DNA of 49,721 nucleotides, from NCBI GenBank assembly GCA_001897795.1, contig MKUL01000056.1, positions 1-49,721 on the forward strand, given 5' to 3'. Positions 18,012-27,428 of the stretch are shown piece by piece. The stretch's first letter is position 1. Every line of letters starts with the position of its first letter. The position numbers and the translations under genes are program-made. A model generated the notes under the pieces. The model did not search any database. It saw only the letters and a program-made list of their open reading frames with translations, and was not told where the DNA came from. This DNA comes from Alphaproteobacteria bacterium 41-28. Lineage in GTDB: Bacteria > Pseudomonadota > Alphaproteobacteria > UBA9655.

Positions 18012-18195
18012 GTGTGCAAGTTTTTCAAAAAGAGGTCGTAATAGAGCTATTTTAGATCCTCGCCCAAGAAAAGGTAACCCCTGCTTATACTTATAGGAAA
18101 AATTGTTCCTAATCATATAAGCAGGGGTTTGTTTTCCAAGGGAAACATTTAGCATTTCTTGACTGAGAATCCAAACAATCAAAAAACTTGCACAC
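18012..18195. mobile_element. MITE-like element, copy 1, interrupted by another palindrome
   Basis: A 184-bp non-coding element bounded by perfect 14-bp terminal inverted repeats GTGTGCAAGTTTTT and AAAAACTTGCACAC. The inner parts (AGAGGTCGT, CTATTTT, GATCCTCG, AAGAAAAGGTAA on the left; GAGAATCCAAACAATC on the right) match the inverted copy at 30403-30539. The centre contains a separate palindrome (18076-18129) absent from the second copy. There is no transposase in the window. The remaining spacer to fabD (18196-18537) has an 8-bp hairpin GATGTCTT/AAGACATC at 18284-18308 and no gene. Confidence 0.75.
18076..18129. repeat. CCCCTGCTTAT palindrome nested in the MITE
   Basis: A 14-bp perfect outer stem AACCCCTGCTTATA / TATAAGCAGGGGTT encloses an imperfect inner stem TTATAGGAA...TTCCTAA. 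The same element, truncated by the window edge, appears at 49677-49721. Confidence 0.8.
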
Positions 18196-18474
18196 TTCGT
18201 TACTGATTACTATTAATTGTTACATTTGAAATGAATCTATCTTGCCTTCGCTACCTACCCGAGTGGTGATGTTTACGCGTCGTGATGTCTTTATCCTTTT
18301 AAGACATCTTAGCACATCATACTTTTAGATAAATGAATTTTCCTCTAACTCACTTCAAAAGTCTAATGTAGAATAAAATAATGTTGGATTCTAACACTCC
18401 CCAATTTTCAAAAATTTGAGCAGCGCTTTGGCCCATACAAAACAATGAGCTCAAAAAGTTTCTAGCACAAACCC

Positions 18475-18503
18475 TTGACATCTTTTTCACTTCTCTCCAT
18501 GTC
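18475..18503 (+). promoter_or_regulatory. possible fab operon promoter
   Basis: A CTTGACA hexamer region (TTGACA at 18475-18480) lies about 60 bases before fabD. Seventeen bases further the sequence is CATGTC, a poor -10. The -35 is good, the -10 weak, so the call is tentative. Confidence 0.3.
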
Positions 18504-18537
18504 TAAAGAAGACATAAATCAATAGAAAAGATGGAAT

Positions 18538-19485
18538 ATGATAGCATTTCTCTTCCCCGGACAAGGATCTCAAAGTATTGGCATGGGCCGCGAGATATAT
18601 GACGCCTTTCGCTGTGCGCAAGATGTTTATCAGGAAGTTGACGAAGCGCTCAAGCAAAACCTAACCAAGATTATCTTTGAAGGACCTGAGAATGATCTGG
18701 TACTCACAGAGAATGCCCAACCTGCATTGATGACGGTGAGCATGGCTCTTATGCGTGTTTTAGAGAAGGAAGGTGGATTTAACCTTGCTCAAGCCGTTTC
18801 ATACGTTGCCGGTCATTCTTTGGGGCAATATTCAGCTTTATGTGCTGCGGGATCGCTCAGTCTTTCCGATACGGCTCGTCTGTTAAAGATTCGTGGGCAA
18901 GCCATGCAACTCGCTGTTCCTGTTGGAGAGGGCGCCATGGCCGCTATATTAGGGCTTGAGATGCCTATTATTGAAAAAATCGTGGAAGAATCAGCCCAAG
19001 AGCAGGTATGTGAAGTCGCCAATGATAATAGCCCAGGGCAAGTTGTTATTAGTGGTCATCGTGAAGCTGTAGAGCGCGCTGTTGAACTTTCCAAGAAACG
19101 TGGTGCCAAGCGTAGCATTCTCCTAAACGTAAGCGCACCTTTCCATTGTGCCCTGATGCAGCCTGCCGAAGATCGGATGAACGAAGCGCTTCAAGATGTT
19201 CTTATGAAAGATCCTTGTCTTCCTGTCATTGATAATGTCTCTGCACAGGCAGTTAAAAGAGGAGATGCGTTGAAAGAACTTCTTGTTCATCAAGTGACAG
19301 GACGCGTCCGCTGGCGCGAAAGCATTGAAGTTATGGTCAAGCAGGGAGTATCAGCGACTATTGAGGTAGGTGCAGGAAAAGTGCTAACAGGTCTTTCAAA
19401 AAGGATTGTGCCCACTCTTAATGCCATTGCCCTAAATAGCCCCCATGATATAGAGTCATATCTAACAAAATCATTGGTCGCTTAA
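18538..19485 (+). CDS. fabD: malonyl-CoA:ACP transacylase FabD
   Basis: Loads malonyl groups from malonyl-CoA onto acyl carrier protein to supply type II fatty acid synthesis. The 315-residue cytoplasmic protein shows the FPGQGSQSIGMG start, the nucleophile in GHSLGQYSAL (Ser94), the Arg region ARLLKIRGQAMQ, and the catalytic His in VSAPFHCALM (about residue 203). The C-terminus has the family signature VEVGAGKVLTGLSKRI (read as TIEVGAGKVLTGL). First gene of fabD-fabG-acpP-fabF, with a 9-base gap to fabG. Confidence 0.96.
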   Translation: MIAFLFPGQGSQSIGMGREIYDAFRCAQDVYQEVDEALKQNLTKIIFEGPENDLVLTENAQPALMTVSMALMRVLEKEGGFNLAQAVSYVAGHSLGQYSALCAAGSLSLSDTARLLKIRGQAMQLAVPVGEGAMAAILGLEMPIIEKIVEESAQEQVCEVANDNSPGQVVISGHREAVERAVELSKKRGAKRSILLNVSAPFHCALMQPAEDRMNEALQDVLMKDPCLPVIDNVSAQAVKRGDALKELLVHQVTGRVRWRESIEVMVKQGVSATIEVGAGKVLTGLSKRIVPTLNAIALNSPHDIESYLTKSLVA

Positions 19486-19494
19486 GGAGAAGAC

Positions 19495-20232
19495 ATGTTT
19501 GAACTCAAAGGAAAAAAAGCCCTTATTACGGGGGCAACCGGCGGCCTTGGGGCAGAAATTGCGCGAGCCCTTCATCAACAAGGAGCCACAATAGCCATTT
19601 CAGGAACGCGCAAGGAAAAGCTGGATGAGCTCGCGAAAGAGTTGGGTGATCGTGTTAAAGTTATCCCTTGCGATCTTTCTCAGGCCGAATCAACGCAAAA
19701 GCTCATCCCAGAAGCTGAATTTGCTTTGGGAGGCCTTGATATTCTGGTGAATAACGCGGGCCTCACCCAAGATGGGCTTATGCTTCGCATGAGTGATGAA
19801 CAGTGGTCTAAAGTAATCGAGGTTAACTTGAGTTCCGCTTTTCGCCTCTCCCGCGAAGCTATTAAGGGTATGATGAAGCAACGATCGGGACGAATTATTA
19901 ACATCACCTCCATCGTTGGTGTGACAGGAAATGCCGGACAAGCCAACTATGCTGCCTCTAAGGCCGGTCTTATTGGTCTTTCAAAATCTTTAGCAGCTGA
20001 AGTTGCGACGCGGGGCATAACCGTCAATTGTATTGCGCCTGGGTTTATCGAATCTCCAATGACCGATGTTCTCAATGAAAAACAAAGAGAAAAGATTCTA
20101 AGCGAGATCCCTCAAGGAGAAATTGGCTCACCCCTTGATATTGCTGCGGGAGTCGTGTATCTAGCAAGCAATGAAGCCAAATATGTAACAGGTCAAACCC
20201 TTCATATTAATGGCGGCATGGCTATGGTGTGA
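19495..20232 (+). CDS. fabG: 3-oxoacyl-ACP reductase FabG
   Basis: NADPH-dependent reductase for the first reduction in each fatty acid elongation cycle. The 245-residue short-chain dehydrogenase has the cofactor motif ITGATGGLGAEIA (residues about 10-22), NNAG (about 86-89), the catalytic Ser in NITSIVG, and the YAASKAG Tyr-Lys pair (about 151-157), ending with the HINGGMAMV tail typical of FabG. The ATG lies behind AAGGAGAAGAC. It is translationally close to fabD. Confidence 0.96.
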   Translation: MFELKGKKALITGATGGLGAEIARALHQQGATIAISGTRKEKLDELAKELGDRVKVIPCDLSQAESTQKLIPEAEFALGGLDILVNNAGLTQDGLMLRMSDEQWSKVIEVNLSSAFRLSREAIKGMMKQRSGRIINITSIVGVTGNAGQANYAASKAGLIGLSKSLAAEVATRGITVNCIAPGFIESPMTDVLNEKQREKILSEIPQGEIGSPLDIAAGVVYLASNEAKYVTGQTLHINGGMAMV

Positions 20233-20350
20233 ATTTTTTTGGCTAGCCAAAGAGATAAGAGTATGGTAGCTACCCATAGTTAAAGAATAGGTAAAAGTGC
20301 TTTTTACCTAAATTATGTAATTGTCAACAACGTAAGGAAGAGAAGTTAAG

Positions 20351-20590
20351 ATGAGTGACGTTGCTGCACGTGTAAAAAAAATAGTCGTTGAACACTTAGG
20401 TGTCGATGAAGACAAAGTCATAGAAAACGCAAGTTTTGTGGATGACTTGGGCGCGGACAGTTTGGATACTGTTGAGCTGGTTATGGCCTTTGAAGAGGAA
20501 TTTGGATGTGAAATTCCAGATGAAGCCGCTGAAAAAATCCTGACCGTAAAAAACGCGATCGATTACGTTCAAGAACGAGCCGCTAAATAA
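20351..20590 (+). CDS. acpP: acyl carrier protein
   Basis: Carries the growing acyl chain on a 4'-phosphopantetheine attached to Ser37 in the motif [13 protein letters not shown]. Seventy-nine acidic, helical residues, as usual. The ATG is preceded by GTAAGGAAGAGAAGTTAAG. The 118-base gap after fabG is longer than other gaps in the cluster and could hold an extra promoter, since ACP is normally made in excess. It is followed by fabF after 19 bases. Confidence 0.97.
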   Translation: MSDVAARVKKIVVEHLGVDEDKVIENASFVDDLGADSLDTVELVMAFEEEFGCEIPDEAAEKILTVKNAIDYVQERAAK

Positions 20591-20609
20591 TTATTAATGG
20601 TGTAAATCT

Positions 20610-21869
20610 ATGCGTCGCGTTGTTATAACCGGCTTAGGCCTTGTAACTCCCTTAGGGAATGGTGTTGAAACCACCTGGAAGCGGTTAACGCAGAACCAAT
20701 CAGGGATTCGACGCATAGATACCTTTAATACAGAGAATTTAGCCTCTAAAATTGCTGGCCTTGTGCCACGAGGAACGGAGACAGGGCAATTTAACCCTGA
20801 TGACTACCTTCCTCCTAAGGAGCAGCGAAAAGTAGATGATTTTATCATCTATGGAATTGCTGCTGTCGATGAAGCTCTAAAGGACTCCGGGTGGGTTGCT
20901 GAGACTGAAGAACAAAAGGAAATGACTGGTGTTATGATCGGTTCAGGCGTCGGCGGACTTCCTCGAATCTATGAATCCTCTGTTACACTAAAAGAGGGGG
21001 GGCCTCGTAAAATTAGTCCTTTCTTTATTCCCTCATGTCTTATCAATCTTGTCTCCGGGCAAGTTTCTATTCGTCATGGCTTTAAAGGTCCCAATCATGC
21101 AGTTGTTACAGCTTGCTCCACAGGGGCTCATGCCATTGGAGATGCTGCCCGCCTCATTCAATGGGGTGATGCGGATGTGATGATTGCAGGCGGAGCAGAA
21201 GCTTCAGTTTGTGAGATCGGCGTTGCCGGATTTGCCGCCTTAAGAGCCCTTTCTACCGATTTTAATGACGACCCAACCAAAGCCTCTCGCCCCTGGGATC
21301 AGTTGAGAGACGGTTTTGTTATAGGCGAAGGCGCCGGCATTGTTGTTTTAGAAGATTACGAGCACGCTAAAAAGCGGGGTGCCAAGGTTTACGCTGAAAT
21401 TGTAGGTTATGGTATGTCTGGCGATGCCTATCATATCACAGCTCCAGCTGAAGATGGCAATGGTAGCTTTCGAGCCATGCGTAATGCCTTACGGCGTGCC
21501 CAATTGAATCCTGAAGACGTGGGTTATATTAACGCCCATGGAACTTCAACTCCGATAGGGGATATGATTGAGTTGAATGCTGTAAAGCGTCTTTTCGGAG
21601 CTAGTTCTACGCAAGTCAGTATGTCTTCCACTAAATCTGCCATTGGTCATCTGCTGGGAGCTGCTGGAGGGGTAGAGGCTATTTTCTGCATTCTTGCATT
21701 ACGTGATGGAATTTTGCCACCAACCTTGAATTTAGACAATCCCTCAGAGGGATGTGAAAATATCGACCTTATCCCTCACAAAGCAAAAGAAAAAAAGATG
21801 CGTTATGTCATGTCTAACTCTTTCGGATTTGGCGGCACTAATGCTTCCCTGGTGATTGGGGCGGTTTAG
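20610..21869 (+). CDS. fabF: beta-ketoacyl-ACP synthase II FabF
   Basis: Condensing enzyme that extends acyl-ACP with malonyl-ACP. The 419-residue thiolase-fold protein carries the Cys-His-His triad: Cys169 in TACSTGAHAIG, His in INAHGTSTPIGD (about 310) and His in KSAIGHLLGAAGG (about 347). The C-terminal SNSFGFGGTNASLV is intact. Last gene of the fab set; a 22-bp-stem palindromic repeat 17 bases after the stop may end the transcript before mltG. Confidence 0.96.
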   Translation: MRRVVITGLGLVTPLGNGVETTWKRLTQNQSGIRRIDTFNTENLASKIAGLVPRGTETGQFNPDDYLPPKEQRKVDDFIIYGIAAVDEALKDSGWVAETEEQKEMTGVMIGSGVGGLPRIYESSVTLKEGGPRKISPFFIPSCLINLVSGQVSIRHGFKGPNHAVVTACSTGAHAIGDAARLIQWGDADVMIAGGAEASVCEIGVAGFAALRALSTDFNDDPTKASRPWDQLRDGFVIGEGAGIVVLEDYEHAKKRGAKVYAEIVGYGMSGDAYHITAPAEDGNGSFRAMRNALRRAQLNPEDVGYINAHGTSTPIGDMIELNAVKRLFGASSTQVSMSSTKSAIGHLLGAAGGVEAIFCILALRDGILPPTLNLDNPSEGCENIDLIPHKAKEKKMRYVMSNSFGFGGTNASLVIGAV

Positions 21870-21886
21870 TACTTGTTAGCTAAAAG

Positions 21887-21934
21887 CTGGATTGCTTCGT
21901 TCCCCCGTTTTTACGGGGGGACGAAGCAATCCAG
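21887..21934. repeat. CTGGATTGCTTCG palindromic element, short copy 2
   Basis: A 48-bp near-perfect hairpin: CTGGATTGCTTCGTTCCCCC then GT, loop TTTT, and the mirror arm ending CGAAGCAATCCAG, with one mismatch. This is a minimal member of the family with the middle deleted. It lies between fabF and mltG and is followed by AAAAAAT; it could work as a terminator or mRNA stabiliser. Confidence 0.85.
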
Positions 21935-21970
21935 AAAAAATCCACACTCTTAATCGTAATGTATATACCT

Positions 21971-22939
21971 ATGAAAAAAATGATTCTTTATGTGTTCTTA
22001 GGAACTTTTATCATTTCACTGACTCTGCTCATGGTTGGGGTCGCATATTGGTTCCAACACCCTCTCAAAAACAAGAGTGCGGTTGTTCTGATAGAAAAAG
22101 GAGCTTCTCTTTCCCATATCTCTTTCCTTCTTCATAAACAAAAAGTTTTGGATTTTCCCTTCCTCTTTAAAGGCATTCTTTATGGAACAGGTGGTTGGCG
22201 TCATCTCAAAGCTGGAGAATACCTTATTCCCCCCTCCATATCGCCGGCCCAGTTGATACATATCTTAAAATCGGGAAATGTCATCCTCCACCCCGTCACA
22301 CTTATCGAAGGGGAAACAAGCTATCATCTCACCCATAAGCTATTGAAAGACAACCGCTTTCAAGGGGATTGTGACGTGCCAAGCGAAGGAAGCCTTCTTC
22401 CTGAAACTTACTATTTTCCACGGGATACAGATCGCCAAAAAATTATCACTTACATGCAAAAAACCATGGAGAAAGCTCTTTCAAATGTATGGAGAGAACG
22501 TGCGAAAGACCACCCCCTCCAATCTCCGAAAGAACTTCTCGTGTTAGCTTCACTTGTGGAAAAGGAAACAGCTCTCTCCCGAGAAAGACCCTATGTTGCT
22601 GCCGTATTTTTAAATCGCCTCAACCAAGGAATGCTTCTTCAAGCCGACCCAACCATTATTTATGGCTTAACTCAAGGAAAGGACGAGATGGGCCGAGAGC
22701 TAACCCTTCAAGATCTACAAACTGAAAATCCTTATAATACCTATCTAAATGCGGGACTTCCCCCCTCCCCCATTTCAAATCCAAGTCTCGCTTCATTGAA
22801 AGCTGCCGCCCACCCTGAAAATGCAGCTTATCTTTATTTTGTGGCAGATGGCTCAGGAGGTCATATTTTTGCAACAACCCTTGAGGAACATCAAAAAAAC
22901 CATGCCAAGTGGCGAAAGATACGAGATATGAAAAAATAA
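21971..22939 (+). CDS. mltG: endolytic murein transglycosylase MltG
   Basis: Inner-membrane lytic transglycosylase (YceG-like) that cuts nascent glycan strands and sets their length. The 322-residue product has one N-terminal membrane anchor (MILYVFLGTFIISLTLLMVG), a LysM-like segment (AVVLIEKGASLSHISFLL) and the YceG domain with the catalytic Glu in LASLVEKETALSRERPYVAA (about residue 200). The terminal motifs NTYLNAGLPPSPISNPSLAS and YLYFVADGSGGHIFA are intact. The ATG at 21971 is preferred; one 12 bases upstream is possible. Placement after fabF is common in Proteobacteria. Confidence 0.93.
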   Translation: MKKMILYVFLGTFIISLTLLMVGVAYWFQHPLKNKSAVVLIEKGASLSHISFLLHKQKVLDFPFLFKGILYGTGGWRHLKAGEYLIPPSISPAQLIHILKSGNVILHPVTLIEGETSYHLTHKLLKDNRFQGDCDVPSEGSLLPETYYFPRDTDRQKIITYMQKTMEKALSNVWRERAKDHPLQSPKELLVLASLVEKETALSRERPYVAAVFLNRLNQGMLLQADPTIIYGLTQGKDEMGRELTLQDLQTENPYNTYLNAGLPPSPISNPSLASLKAAAHPENAAYLYFVADGSGGHIFATTLEEHQKNHAKWRKIRDMKK

Positions 22940-23056
22940 GGTAACTATTCAACACAATTCCCCACTCGTGTCATCCCCACAGTACCATAAATTAGAATTG
23001 CGCTTCAGCAGAAGCTGTGGAATATAAAAGATACAGTAACGTTAAAGGAATATCTC

Positions 23057-24085
23057 ATGGAAAAGCAAAAAGCTCTTGAGGCCGCTTTAGGTCAAATTGA
23101 AAAAGCGTTTGGAAAAGGGTCTGTTATGCGTCTGGGTCAACGAGACAGCGTGACAGGGGTATCCTCTATCTCCACAGGATCACTCGGCCTTGATATGGCC
23201 CTTGGAATTGGGGGACTTCCGAAGGGAAGAATTATTGAAATCTATGGGCCGGAAAGCTCAGGTAAAACAACACTCGCTCTTCACGTCATTGCAGAAGCTC
23301 AAAAAGTTGGGGGCACATGCGCTTTTGTGGATGCAGAACATGCTCTTGATCCCCAATACGCCCGCAAGCTGGGAGTAGACACGGACAATCTTATTATCTC
23401 CCAACCTGATGCAGGGGAACAAGCCCTTGAGATTGCCGATACCCTCGTCCGTTCCGGTGCTATCGATGTTATCGTAATCGACAGCGTTGCTGCTCTTGTG
23501 CCTAAGGCCGAGCTGGAAGGAGAAATGGGTGACTCCCATATGGGCCTTCAAGCGCGCTTAATGAGCCAAGCTTTACGAAAATTGACAGGATCCATATCGA
23601 AAACAAACTGTATGGTGATTTTTATCAACCAAATTCGTCAAAAAATTGGCATTATGTTTGGAAATCCAGAAACGACAACTGGCGGGAATGCCCTCAAGTT
23701 TTATGCATCTGTTCGTTTAGATATCCGCCGCATTGGGTCCCTCAAAGACCGGGAGGAAGTCGTTGGGAATCAAACCCGTGTGAAGGTTGTTAAAAATAAG
23801 ATGGCCCCACCCTTTAAGGTGGTTGAGTTTGATATTATGTACGGCGAAGGGATTTCCAAAATGGGAGAACTTATTGACTTAGGTGTCAAAGCAAACTTCA
23901 TAGAAAAATCTGGGTCATGGTATTCGTATAAAGATCAACGCATTGGGCAGGGTCGGGACAATACGCGTACCTATTTAAAAGAAAATCCTGCGATTTCGGC
24001 TGAAATTGAAGCGGCCATTCGTGCCAATATTGGTGTTGTGAGCCAAAGCCTTGGCGTTTCAGAACCGGTTGAGGATGCTGCTTGA
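23057..24085 (+). CDS. recA: recombinase RecA
   Basis: Strand-exchange ATPase for homologous recombination and SOS induction. The 342-residue protein shows the start region [16 protein letters not shown], Walker A GPESSGKT (64-71), Walker [13 protein letters not shown], loop 1 [20 protein letters not shown], loop 2 [21 protein letters not shown] and the [18 protein letters not shown] segment. The C-terminal tail is short and acidic (SEPVEDAA). ATG lies behind AAAGGAATATCTC. No alphaproteobacterial SOS box (GTTC-N7-GTTC) was seen in the 22940-23056 spacer, so SOS control may be absent. The recA-alaS order, here split by a mobile element, is typical of alphaproteobacteria. Confidence 0.97.
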   Translation: MEKQKALEAALGQIEKAFGKGSVMRLGQRDSVTGVSSISTGSLGLDMALGIGGLPKGRIIEIYGPESSGKTTLALHVIAEAQKVGGTCAFVDAEHALDPQYARKLGVDTDNLIISQPDAGEQALEIADTLVRSGAIDVIVIDSVAALVPKAELEGEMGDSHMGLQARLMSQALRKLTGSISKTNCMVIFINQIRQKIGIMFGNPETTTGGNALKFYASVRLDIRRIGSLKDREEVVGNQTRVKVVKNKMAPPFKVVEFDIMYGEGISKMGELIDLGVKANFIEKSGSWYSYKDQRIGQGRDNTRTYLKENPAISAEIEAAIRANIGVVSQSLGVSEPVEDAA

Positions 24086-24096
24086 AAACCCTATAC

Positions 24097-24584
24097 AGCG
24101 TCATTCCGGGATTTAGTCCCTCTTCCTAAGCCCTATAAGGGCGAGGGTTAGAGAGACTTAATACCCGGAACCTTGGAAAGGTTGCACATCATAAAATTTT
24201 TTTTGGGAGGTACTCGTGAACTCCTACGTTTATATCCTTACAAATAAAAAAAATGGTACTTTATACACAGGTGTCACTTCAGACTTAATTAAAAGAGTAT
24301 ACCAGCATAAGACCAAAATTTACGGAGGATTTTCAGCTAAATATAATGTGGATCGCCTTGTTTTTTTGAAATTCATGGGGACATTAATGAAGCCATTTTA
24401 AGAGAAACACGCATCAAAGGGTGGAACAGAGCTTGGAAGATAGAATTAATAGAAAAAGAGAACCCTGATTGGCACGACCTATATAATAGTTTATAGATTT
24501 AGTCGCGAGGTTCCGGGTATCAACAACCTCTATTCCTTCCCGCTTTGCGGGTACAGAAGAGGTTGTAAATCCCGGAATGACGCT
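24097..24584. mobile_element. GIY-YIG element with terminal inverted repeats and paired palindromes
   Basis: A 488-bp unit inserted between recA and alaS. Its ends are a perfect 19-bp inverted repeat, AGCGTCATTCCGGGATTTA (24097-24115) and its complement (24566-24584). A second, inner inverted pair, ATACCCGGAACCTTG (24161-24175) and CGAGGTTCCGGGTAT (24506-24520), brackets the nuclease gene. Between outer and inner repeats each side holds its own hairpin: CTAAGCCCT...AGGGC on the left and ACAACCTCT...CCCGCTTTGCGGG...AGAGGTTGT on the right. Thus two REP-like palindromic units with TTCCGGG ends flank, in mirror orientation, one small GIY-YIG gene. The arrangement resembles REP palindromes around their own mobilising enzyme; mobility is inferred. 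Confidence 0.75.
24216..24496 (+). pseudogene. small GIY-YIG nuclease, frameshifted or frameshift-translated
   Basis: Starts at GTG 24216 behind TTTGGGAGGTACTC. The N-terminal frame has the GIY-YIG hallmarks YVYILTNKKNGTLYTGVTSDL and KRVYQHK, as in short URI-type endonucleases of about 90-100 residues, then leaves frame at a T7 run (24361-24367) and would stop early after 61 residues. The continuation EIHGDINEAILRETRIKGWN, then RAWKIELIEKENPDW, is in the -1 frame and ends at TAG 24494-24496, giving the expected 93 residues. The catalytic Glu (in the EAI helix) is in the second part. The junction reads GTT TTT TTG in frame, so T-TTT-TTG is a canonical -1 slippery heptamer whose shift would land exactly on GAA ATT CAT. 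Broken gene and programmed frameshifting are both possible. Confidence 0.75.
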
Positions 24585-24618
24585 TATGATTTATTACTAA
24601 TAAAAGGCTAAAGCACTC

Positions 24619-27255
24619 ATGCAAACGACAGCAGATATAAGGTCATTCTTTTTAGAGTATTTTCAAAATAGAGGGCACACGGTTGTGCCTTCAAGCCCTC
24701 TTGTTCCCCTCAACGACCCGACCCTTTTGTTTACGAATGCGGGCATGGTTCAGTTTAAAAATGTATTTACGGGACAAGAAACCTTACCTTTTGTAAAAGC
24801 GGCTTCAGCTCAAAAATGCATCAGAGCCGGCGGAAAACATAACGATCTTGAAAATGTCGGCCACACCGCACGCCACCATACCTTTTTCGAAATGCTGGGG
24901 AACTTCTCCTTTGGAGACTATTTTAAGGATGAGGCTATTAAATTAGCATGGACACTCATCACGAAAGAATGGGGGATTCCTGCTGAGAAGCTCACCGTAA
25001 CCGTTTATATAGATGATGATGAGGCTGCTACCCTGTGGCGTAAAATTTCAGGCCTTCCTGCTGATAAGATTATCCGTATTGCCAGTAAGGAAGAAAACTA
25101 TTGGTCTATGGGCGATACAGGGCCGAGTGGGCCATGTTCTGAAATTTTCTATGACTATGGCCCTCATATCCCAGGGGGACCTCCAGGAAGCCCTGAGGCC
25201 GAAGGAGACCGGTTTGTAGAAATTTGGAACTTGGTCTTCATGCAATATGAACAATTGGGACCTGATGAAATCATTCCCCTTCCCAAACCTTCAGTGGATA
25301 CGGGTATGGGGATTGAACGCCTCGCAGCTGTTCTGCAAGGGGTTCATGACAACTTTGATACGGACATTTTTAAAGCCCTTATCGAAGCTTCAGAAGAAAT
25401 CACCAAAACTCAAGCTACAGGGCCTCGTCGTGATTCCCATCGCGTAATTGCGGACCACTTAAGGTCGAGTTGTTTTTTGATGGCCGATGGCGTTTTGCCC
25501 AGTAATGAAGGACGGGGCTACGTATTGCGTCGAATTCTTCGACGAGCCATGCGCCATGTCCAGCTTTTAGGGTACAAAGGATCTCTTATGGCAAAGCTAG
25601 TGCCCACCCTCGAAGAGAAAATGGGACGTGCCTACCCCGAGCTCGTCCGGGCAACCCCACTGATTGTTGAGACCTTAAATCATGAAGAAGAACGTTTTCG
25701 TCAAACCTTAGAAAAGGGACTCAAACTCCTTTCTGAAGAATCGCAAAAAGTCAAAGATCTCTTGCCTGGTGAAATTGCCTTTAAGCTTTATGACACCTAT
25801 GGGTTTCCTTTAGATTTGACCCAAGATGTTCTGCGTGGGGAAGGTAAGTCCGTTGACACACGGGGCTTTCAACAAGCCATGGATCGTCAAAAGGCGGAAG
25901 CGAGAGCTGCTTGGGCCGGCTCAGGAGAAAGCAAAACGGATCGTATTTGGTTTGAGCTTAGAGATAAACTGAATGCCACGGAATTCCTTGGTTATGAAAC
26001 AACCATTGCCGAAGGAGTTATTGAAGCACTTGTTAAAGATGGAAACCCAATTGATCATGTTAAAGCCGGTGATAAGCTTATTCTTCTTGCTAACCAAACT
26101 CCTTTCTATGGGGAATCCGGCGGCCAAATGGGTGATACGGGGGTGATTTCATCACCCACGGGGAAAATGACCATTGAGGACACCCATCGCAAGCTAGGGG
26201 ACTTGATCGTCCATTTTGGTCGCGTTGTTGAGGGAGAGCTTAAAGTTGGAGACGTTGTTCATCTGAGCGTTGATGCTGAGCGGCGCACGCTTTTGCGAGC
26301 AAACCATTCTGCAACTCACCTGCTACACAGAGCCCTTCGCAAAACTTTAGGCGCCCATGTGATTCAAAAAGGATCTCTGGTGGCCCCTGATCGGCTGCGT
26401 TTTGATTTTAGCCACCCGAAAGCCTTAACCGTTGAAGAGATTCAAATCATCGAACGGGAAGTGAATGACCAAGTTCGCCAAAATACGCCCGTCAATGTGT
26501 GCCTCATGACACCTGAGGAAGCAACCAAGGGAGGGGCGCTCGCTCTTTTTGGAGAAAAATATGGGGAGGAAGTTCGTGTTGTATCCATGGGAGAGGATAT
26601 CGAAGAGCCCTTTTCCGTTGAGCTATGTGGCGGAACGCATGTGAGCCGGACGGGGGATATTGGGTATTTTAAATTCATTTCTGAGTCAGGGATTGCGGCC
26701 GGCATTCGTCGGATTGAGGCTTTAACAGGTCGCATGGCTGAAGATTTTGCGACGAGCCAACAGAAACTCGTTGCGGGTCTTGCCGACCAGCTTAAAATTA
26801 TCCCCTCTTCTGTGGGTGAAAAAATCGGCCAGCTTTTAGATGAACGAAAGACTTTAGAGCGGGAAGTTCAATCTCTTCGCCAACGACTGGCGACATCTGG
26901 TGGAGGAGAAACGCAAAAGCCAGAGATGATCAATGGTGTCGCGTTCTTTAAACGCCACTTAAAAGACATTCCCCCCCAAGATTTAAAATCCATCGTGGAT
27001 CAGCTGCGGGAAGAATATAAATCAGGGATCTTTGCCGTTGTGAGTGAAAACGAAGGAAAAGTTTCCCTCGTCATTGGGGTCACTCCTGATCTTTTGTCTA
27101 AGTTCGATGCGGTGGATTTAATCCGTAAAGTTGTGCCCGCTATTGGAGGAAAGGGCGGCGGAGGCCGACCCGATCTCGCACAAGCTGGTGGCTCCGATGC
27201 GGCGGGGACCGGGAAGCTTTTTGGGGAGTTGGTGGCGGAGATTGAACGAAAGTGA
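24619..27255 (+). CDS. alaS: alanyl-tRNA synthetase
   Basis: Charges tRNA-Ala and edits mischarged Ser/Gly. The 878-residue protein is full length. The class II catalytic core begins with [20 protein letters not shown] and includes [10 protein letters not shown] and [18 protein letters not shown]. The editing domain has the zinc ligands in NHSATHLLH (about 563-567) and CGGTHV (about 669-673). The C-terminal C-Ala domain ends with [16 protein letters not shown]. No lesions are seen. It follows recA, separated only by the GIY-YIG element. Confidence 0.97.
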   Translation: MQTTADIRSFFLEYFQNRGHTVVPSSPLVPLNDPTLLFTNAGMVQFKNVFTGQETLPFVKAASAQKCIRAGGKHNDLENVGHTARHHTFFEMLGNFSFGDYFKDEAIKLAWTLITKEWGIPAEKLTVTVYIDDDEAATLWRKISGLPADKIIRIASKEENYWSMGDTGPSGPCSEIFYDYGPHIPGGPPGSPEAEGDRFVEIWNLVFMQYEQLGPDEIIPLPKPSVDTGMGIERLAAVLQGVHDNFDTDIFKALIEASEEITKTQATGPRRDSHRVIADHLRSSCFLMADGVLPSNEGRGYVLRRILRRAMRHVQLLGYKGSLMAKLVPTLEEKMGRAYPELVRATPLIVETLNHEEERFRQTLEKGLKLLSEESQKVKDLLPGEIAFKLYDTYGFPLDLTQDVLRGEGKSVDTRGFQQAMDRQKAEARAAWAGSGESKTDRIWFELRDKLNATEFLGYETTIAEGVIEALVKDGNPIDHVKAGDKLILLANQTPFYGESGGQMGDTGVISSPTGKMTIEDTHRKLGDLIVHFGRVVEGELKVGDVVHLSVDAERRTLLRANHSATHLLHRALRKTLGAHVIQKGSLVAPDRLRFDFSHPKALTVEEIQIIEREVNDQVRQNTPVNVCLMTPEEATKGGALALFGEKYGEEVRVVSMGEDIEEPFSVELCGGTHVSRTGDIGYFKFISESGIAAGIRRIEALTGRMAEDFATSQQKLVAGLADQLKIIPSSVGEKIGQLLDERKTLEREVQSLRQRLATSGGGETQKPEMINGVAFFKRHLKDIPPQDLKSIVDQLREEYKSGIFAVVSENEGKVSLVIGVTPDLLSKFDAVDLIRKVVPAIGGKGGGGRPDLAQAGGSDAAGTGKLFGELVAEIERK

Positions 27256-27261
27256 GAAGGT

Positions 27262-27373
27262 CCCCTCACCCGCCCTTCGGGCGACCTCTCCCACAAGGGG
27301 AGAGGTGATTTAAGTGCTGGCTGCCCTACCTCTCCCCCTTGTAGGAGAGGTCGCCCGAAGGGCGGGTGAGGGG
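27262..27373. repeat. CCCCTCACCCGCC long palindrome
   Basis: A 112-bp element. The left arm reads CCCCTCACCCGCCCTTCGGG then CGACCTCTCCC; the right arm mirrors it and ends CCCGAAGGGCGGGTGAGGGG. The inner arms AAGGGGAGAGGT / ACCTCTCCCCCTT are also complementary. It begins 7 bases after the alaS stop and may act as a terminator. It is GC-rich compared with its surroundings. Elements of this type are common in Proteobacteria. Confidence 0.85.
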
Positions 27374-27428
27374 TAACCAAGTTACGTCGCCACCAACTTT
27401 TGTCGGCAGCTTTCGTTGTTTATAGAAT

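Noticed and set aside
22968..23019. Possible degenerate palindrome (GTGTCATCCCCACAG ... CTGTGG) before recA
   Set aside because: Only six base pairs are certain and no second copy was found; the GTGTCATCC similarity to 49665 may be chance.
22940..23056. SOS box upstream of recA
   Set aside because: No GTTC-N7-GTTC or close variant was found in the spacer.
26442..27380. Long minus-strand frames inside alaS and over its 3' palindrome
   Set aside because: They are antisense shadows of a fully conserved alaS; no ribosome binding sites or family features.
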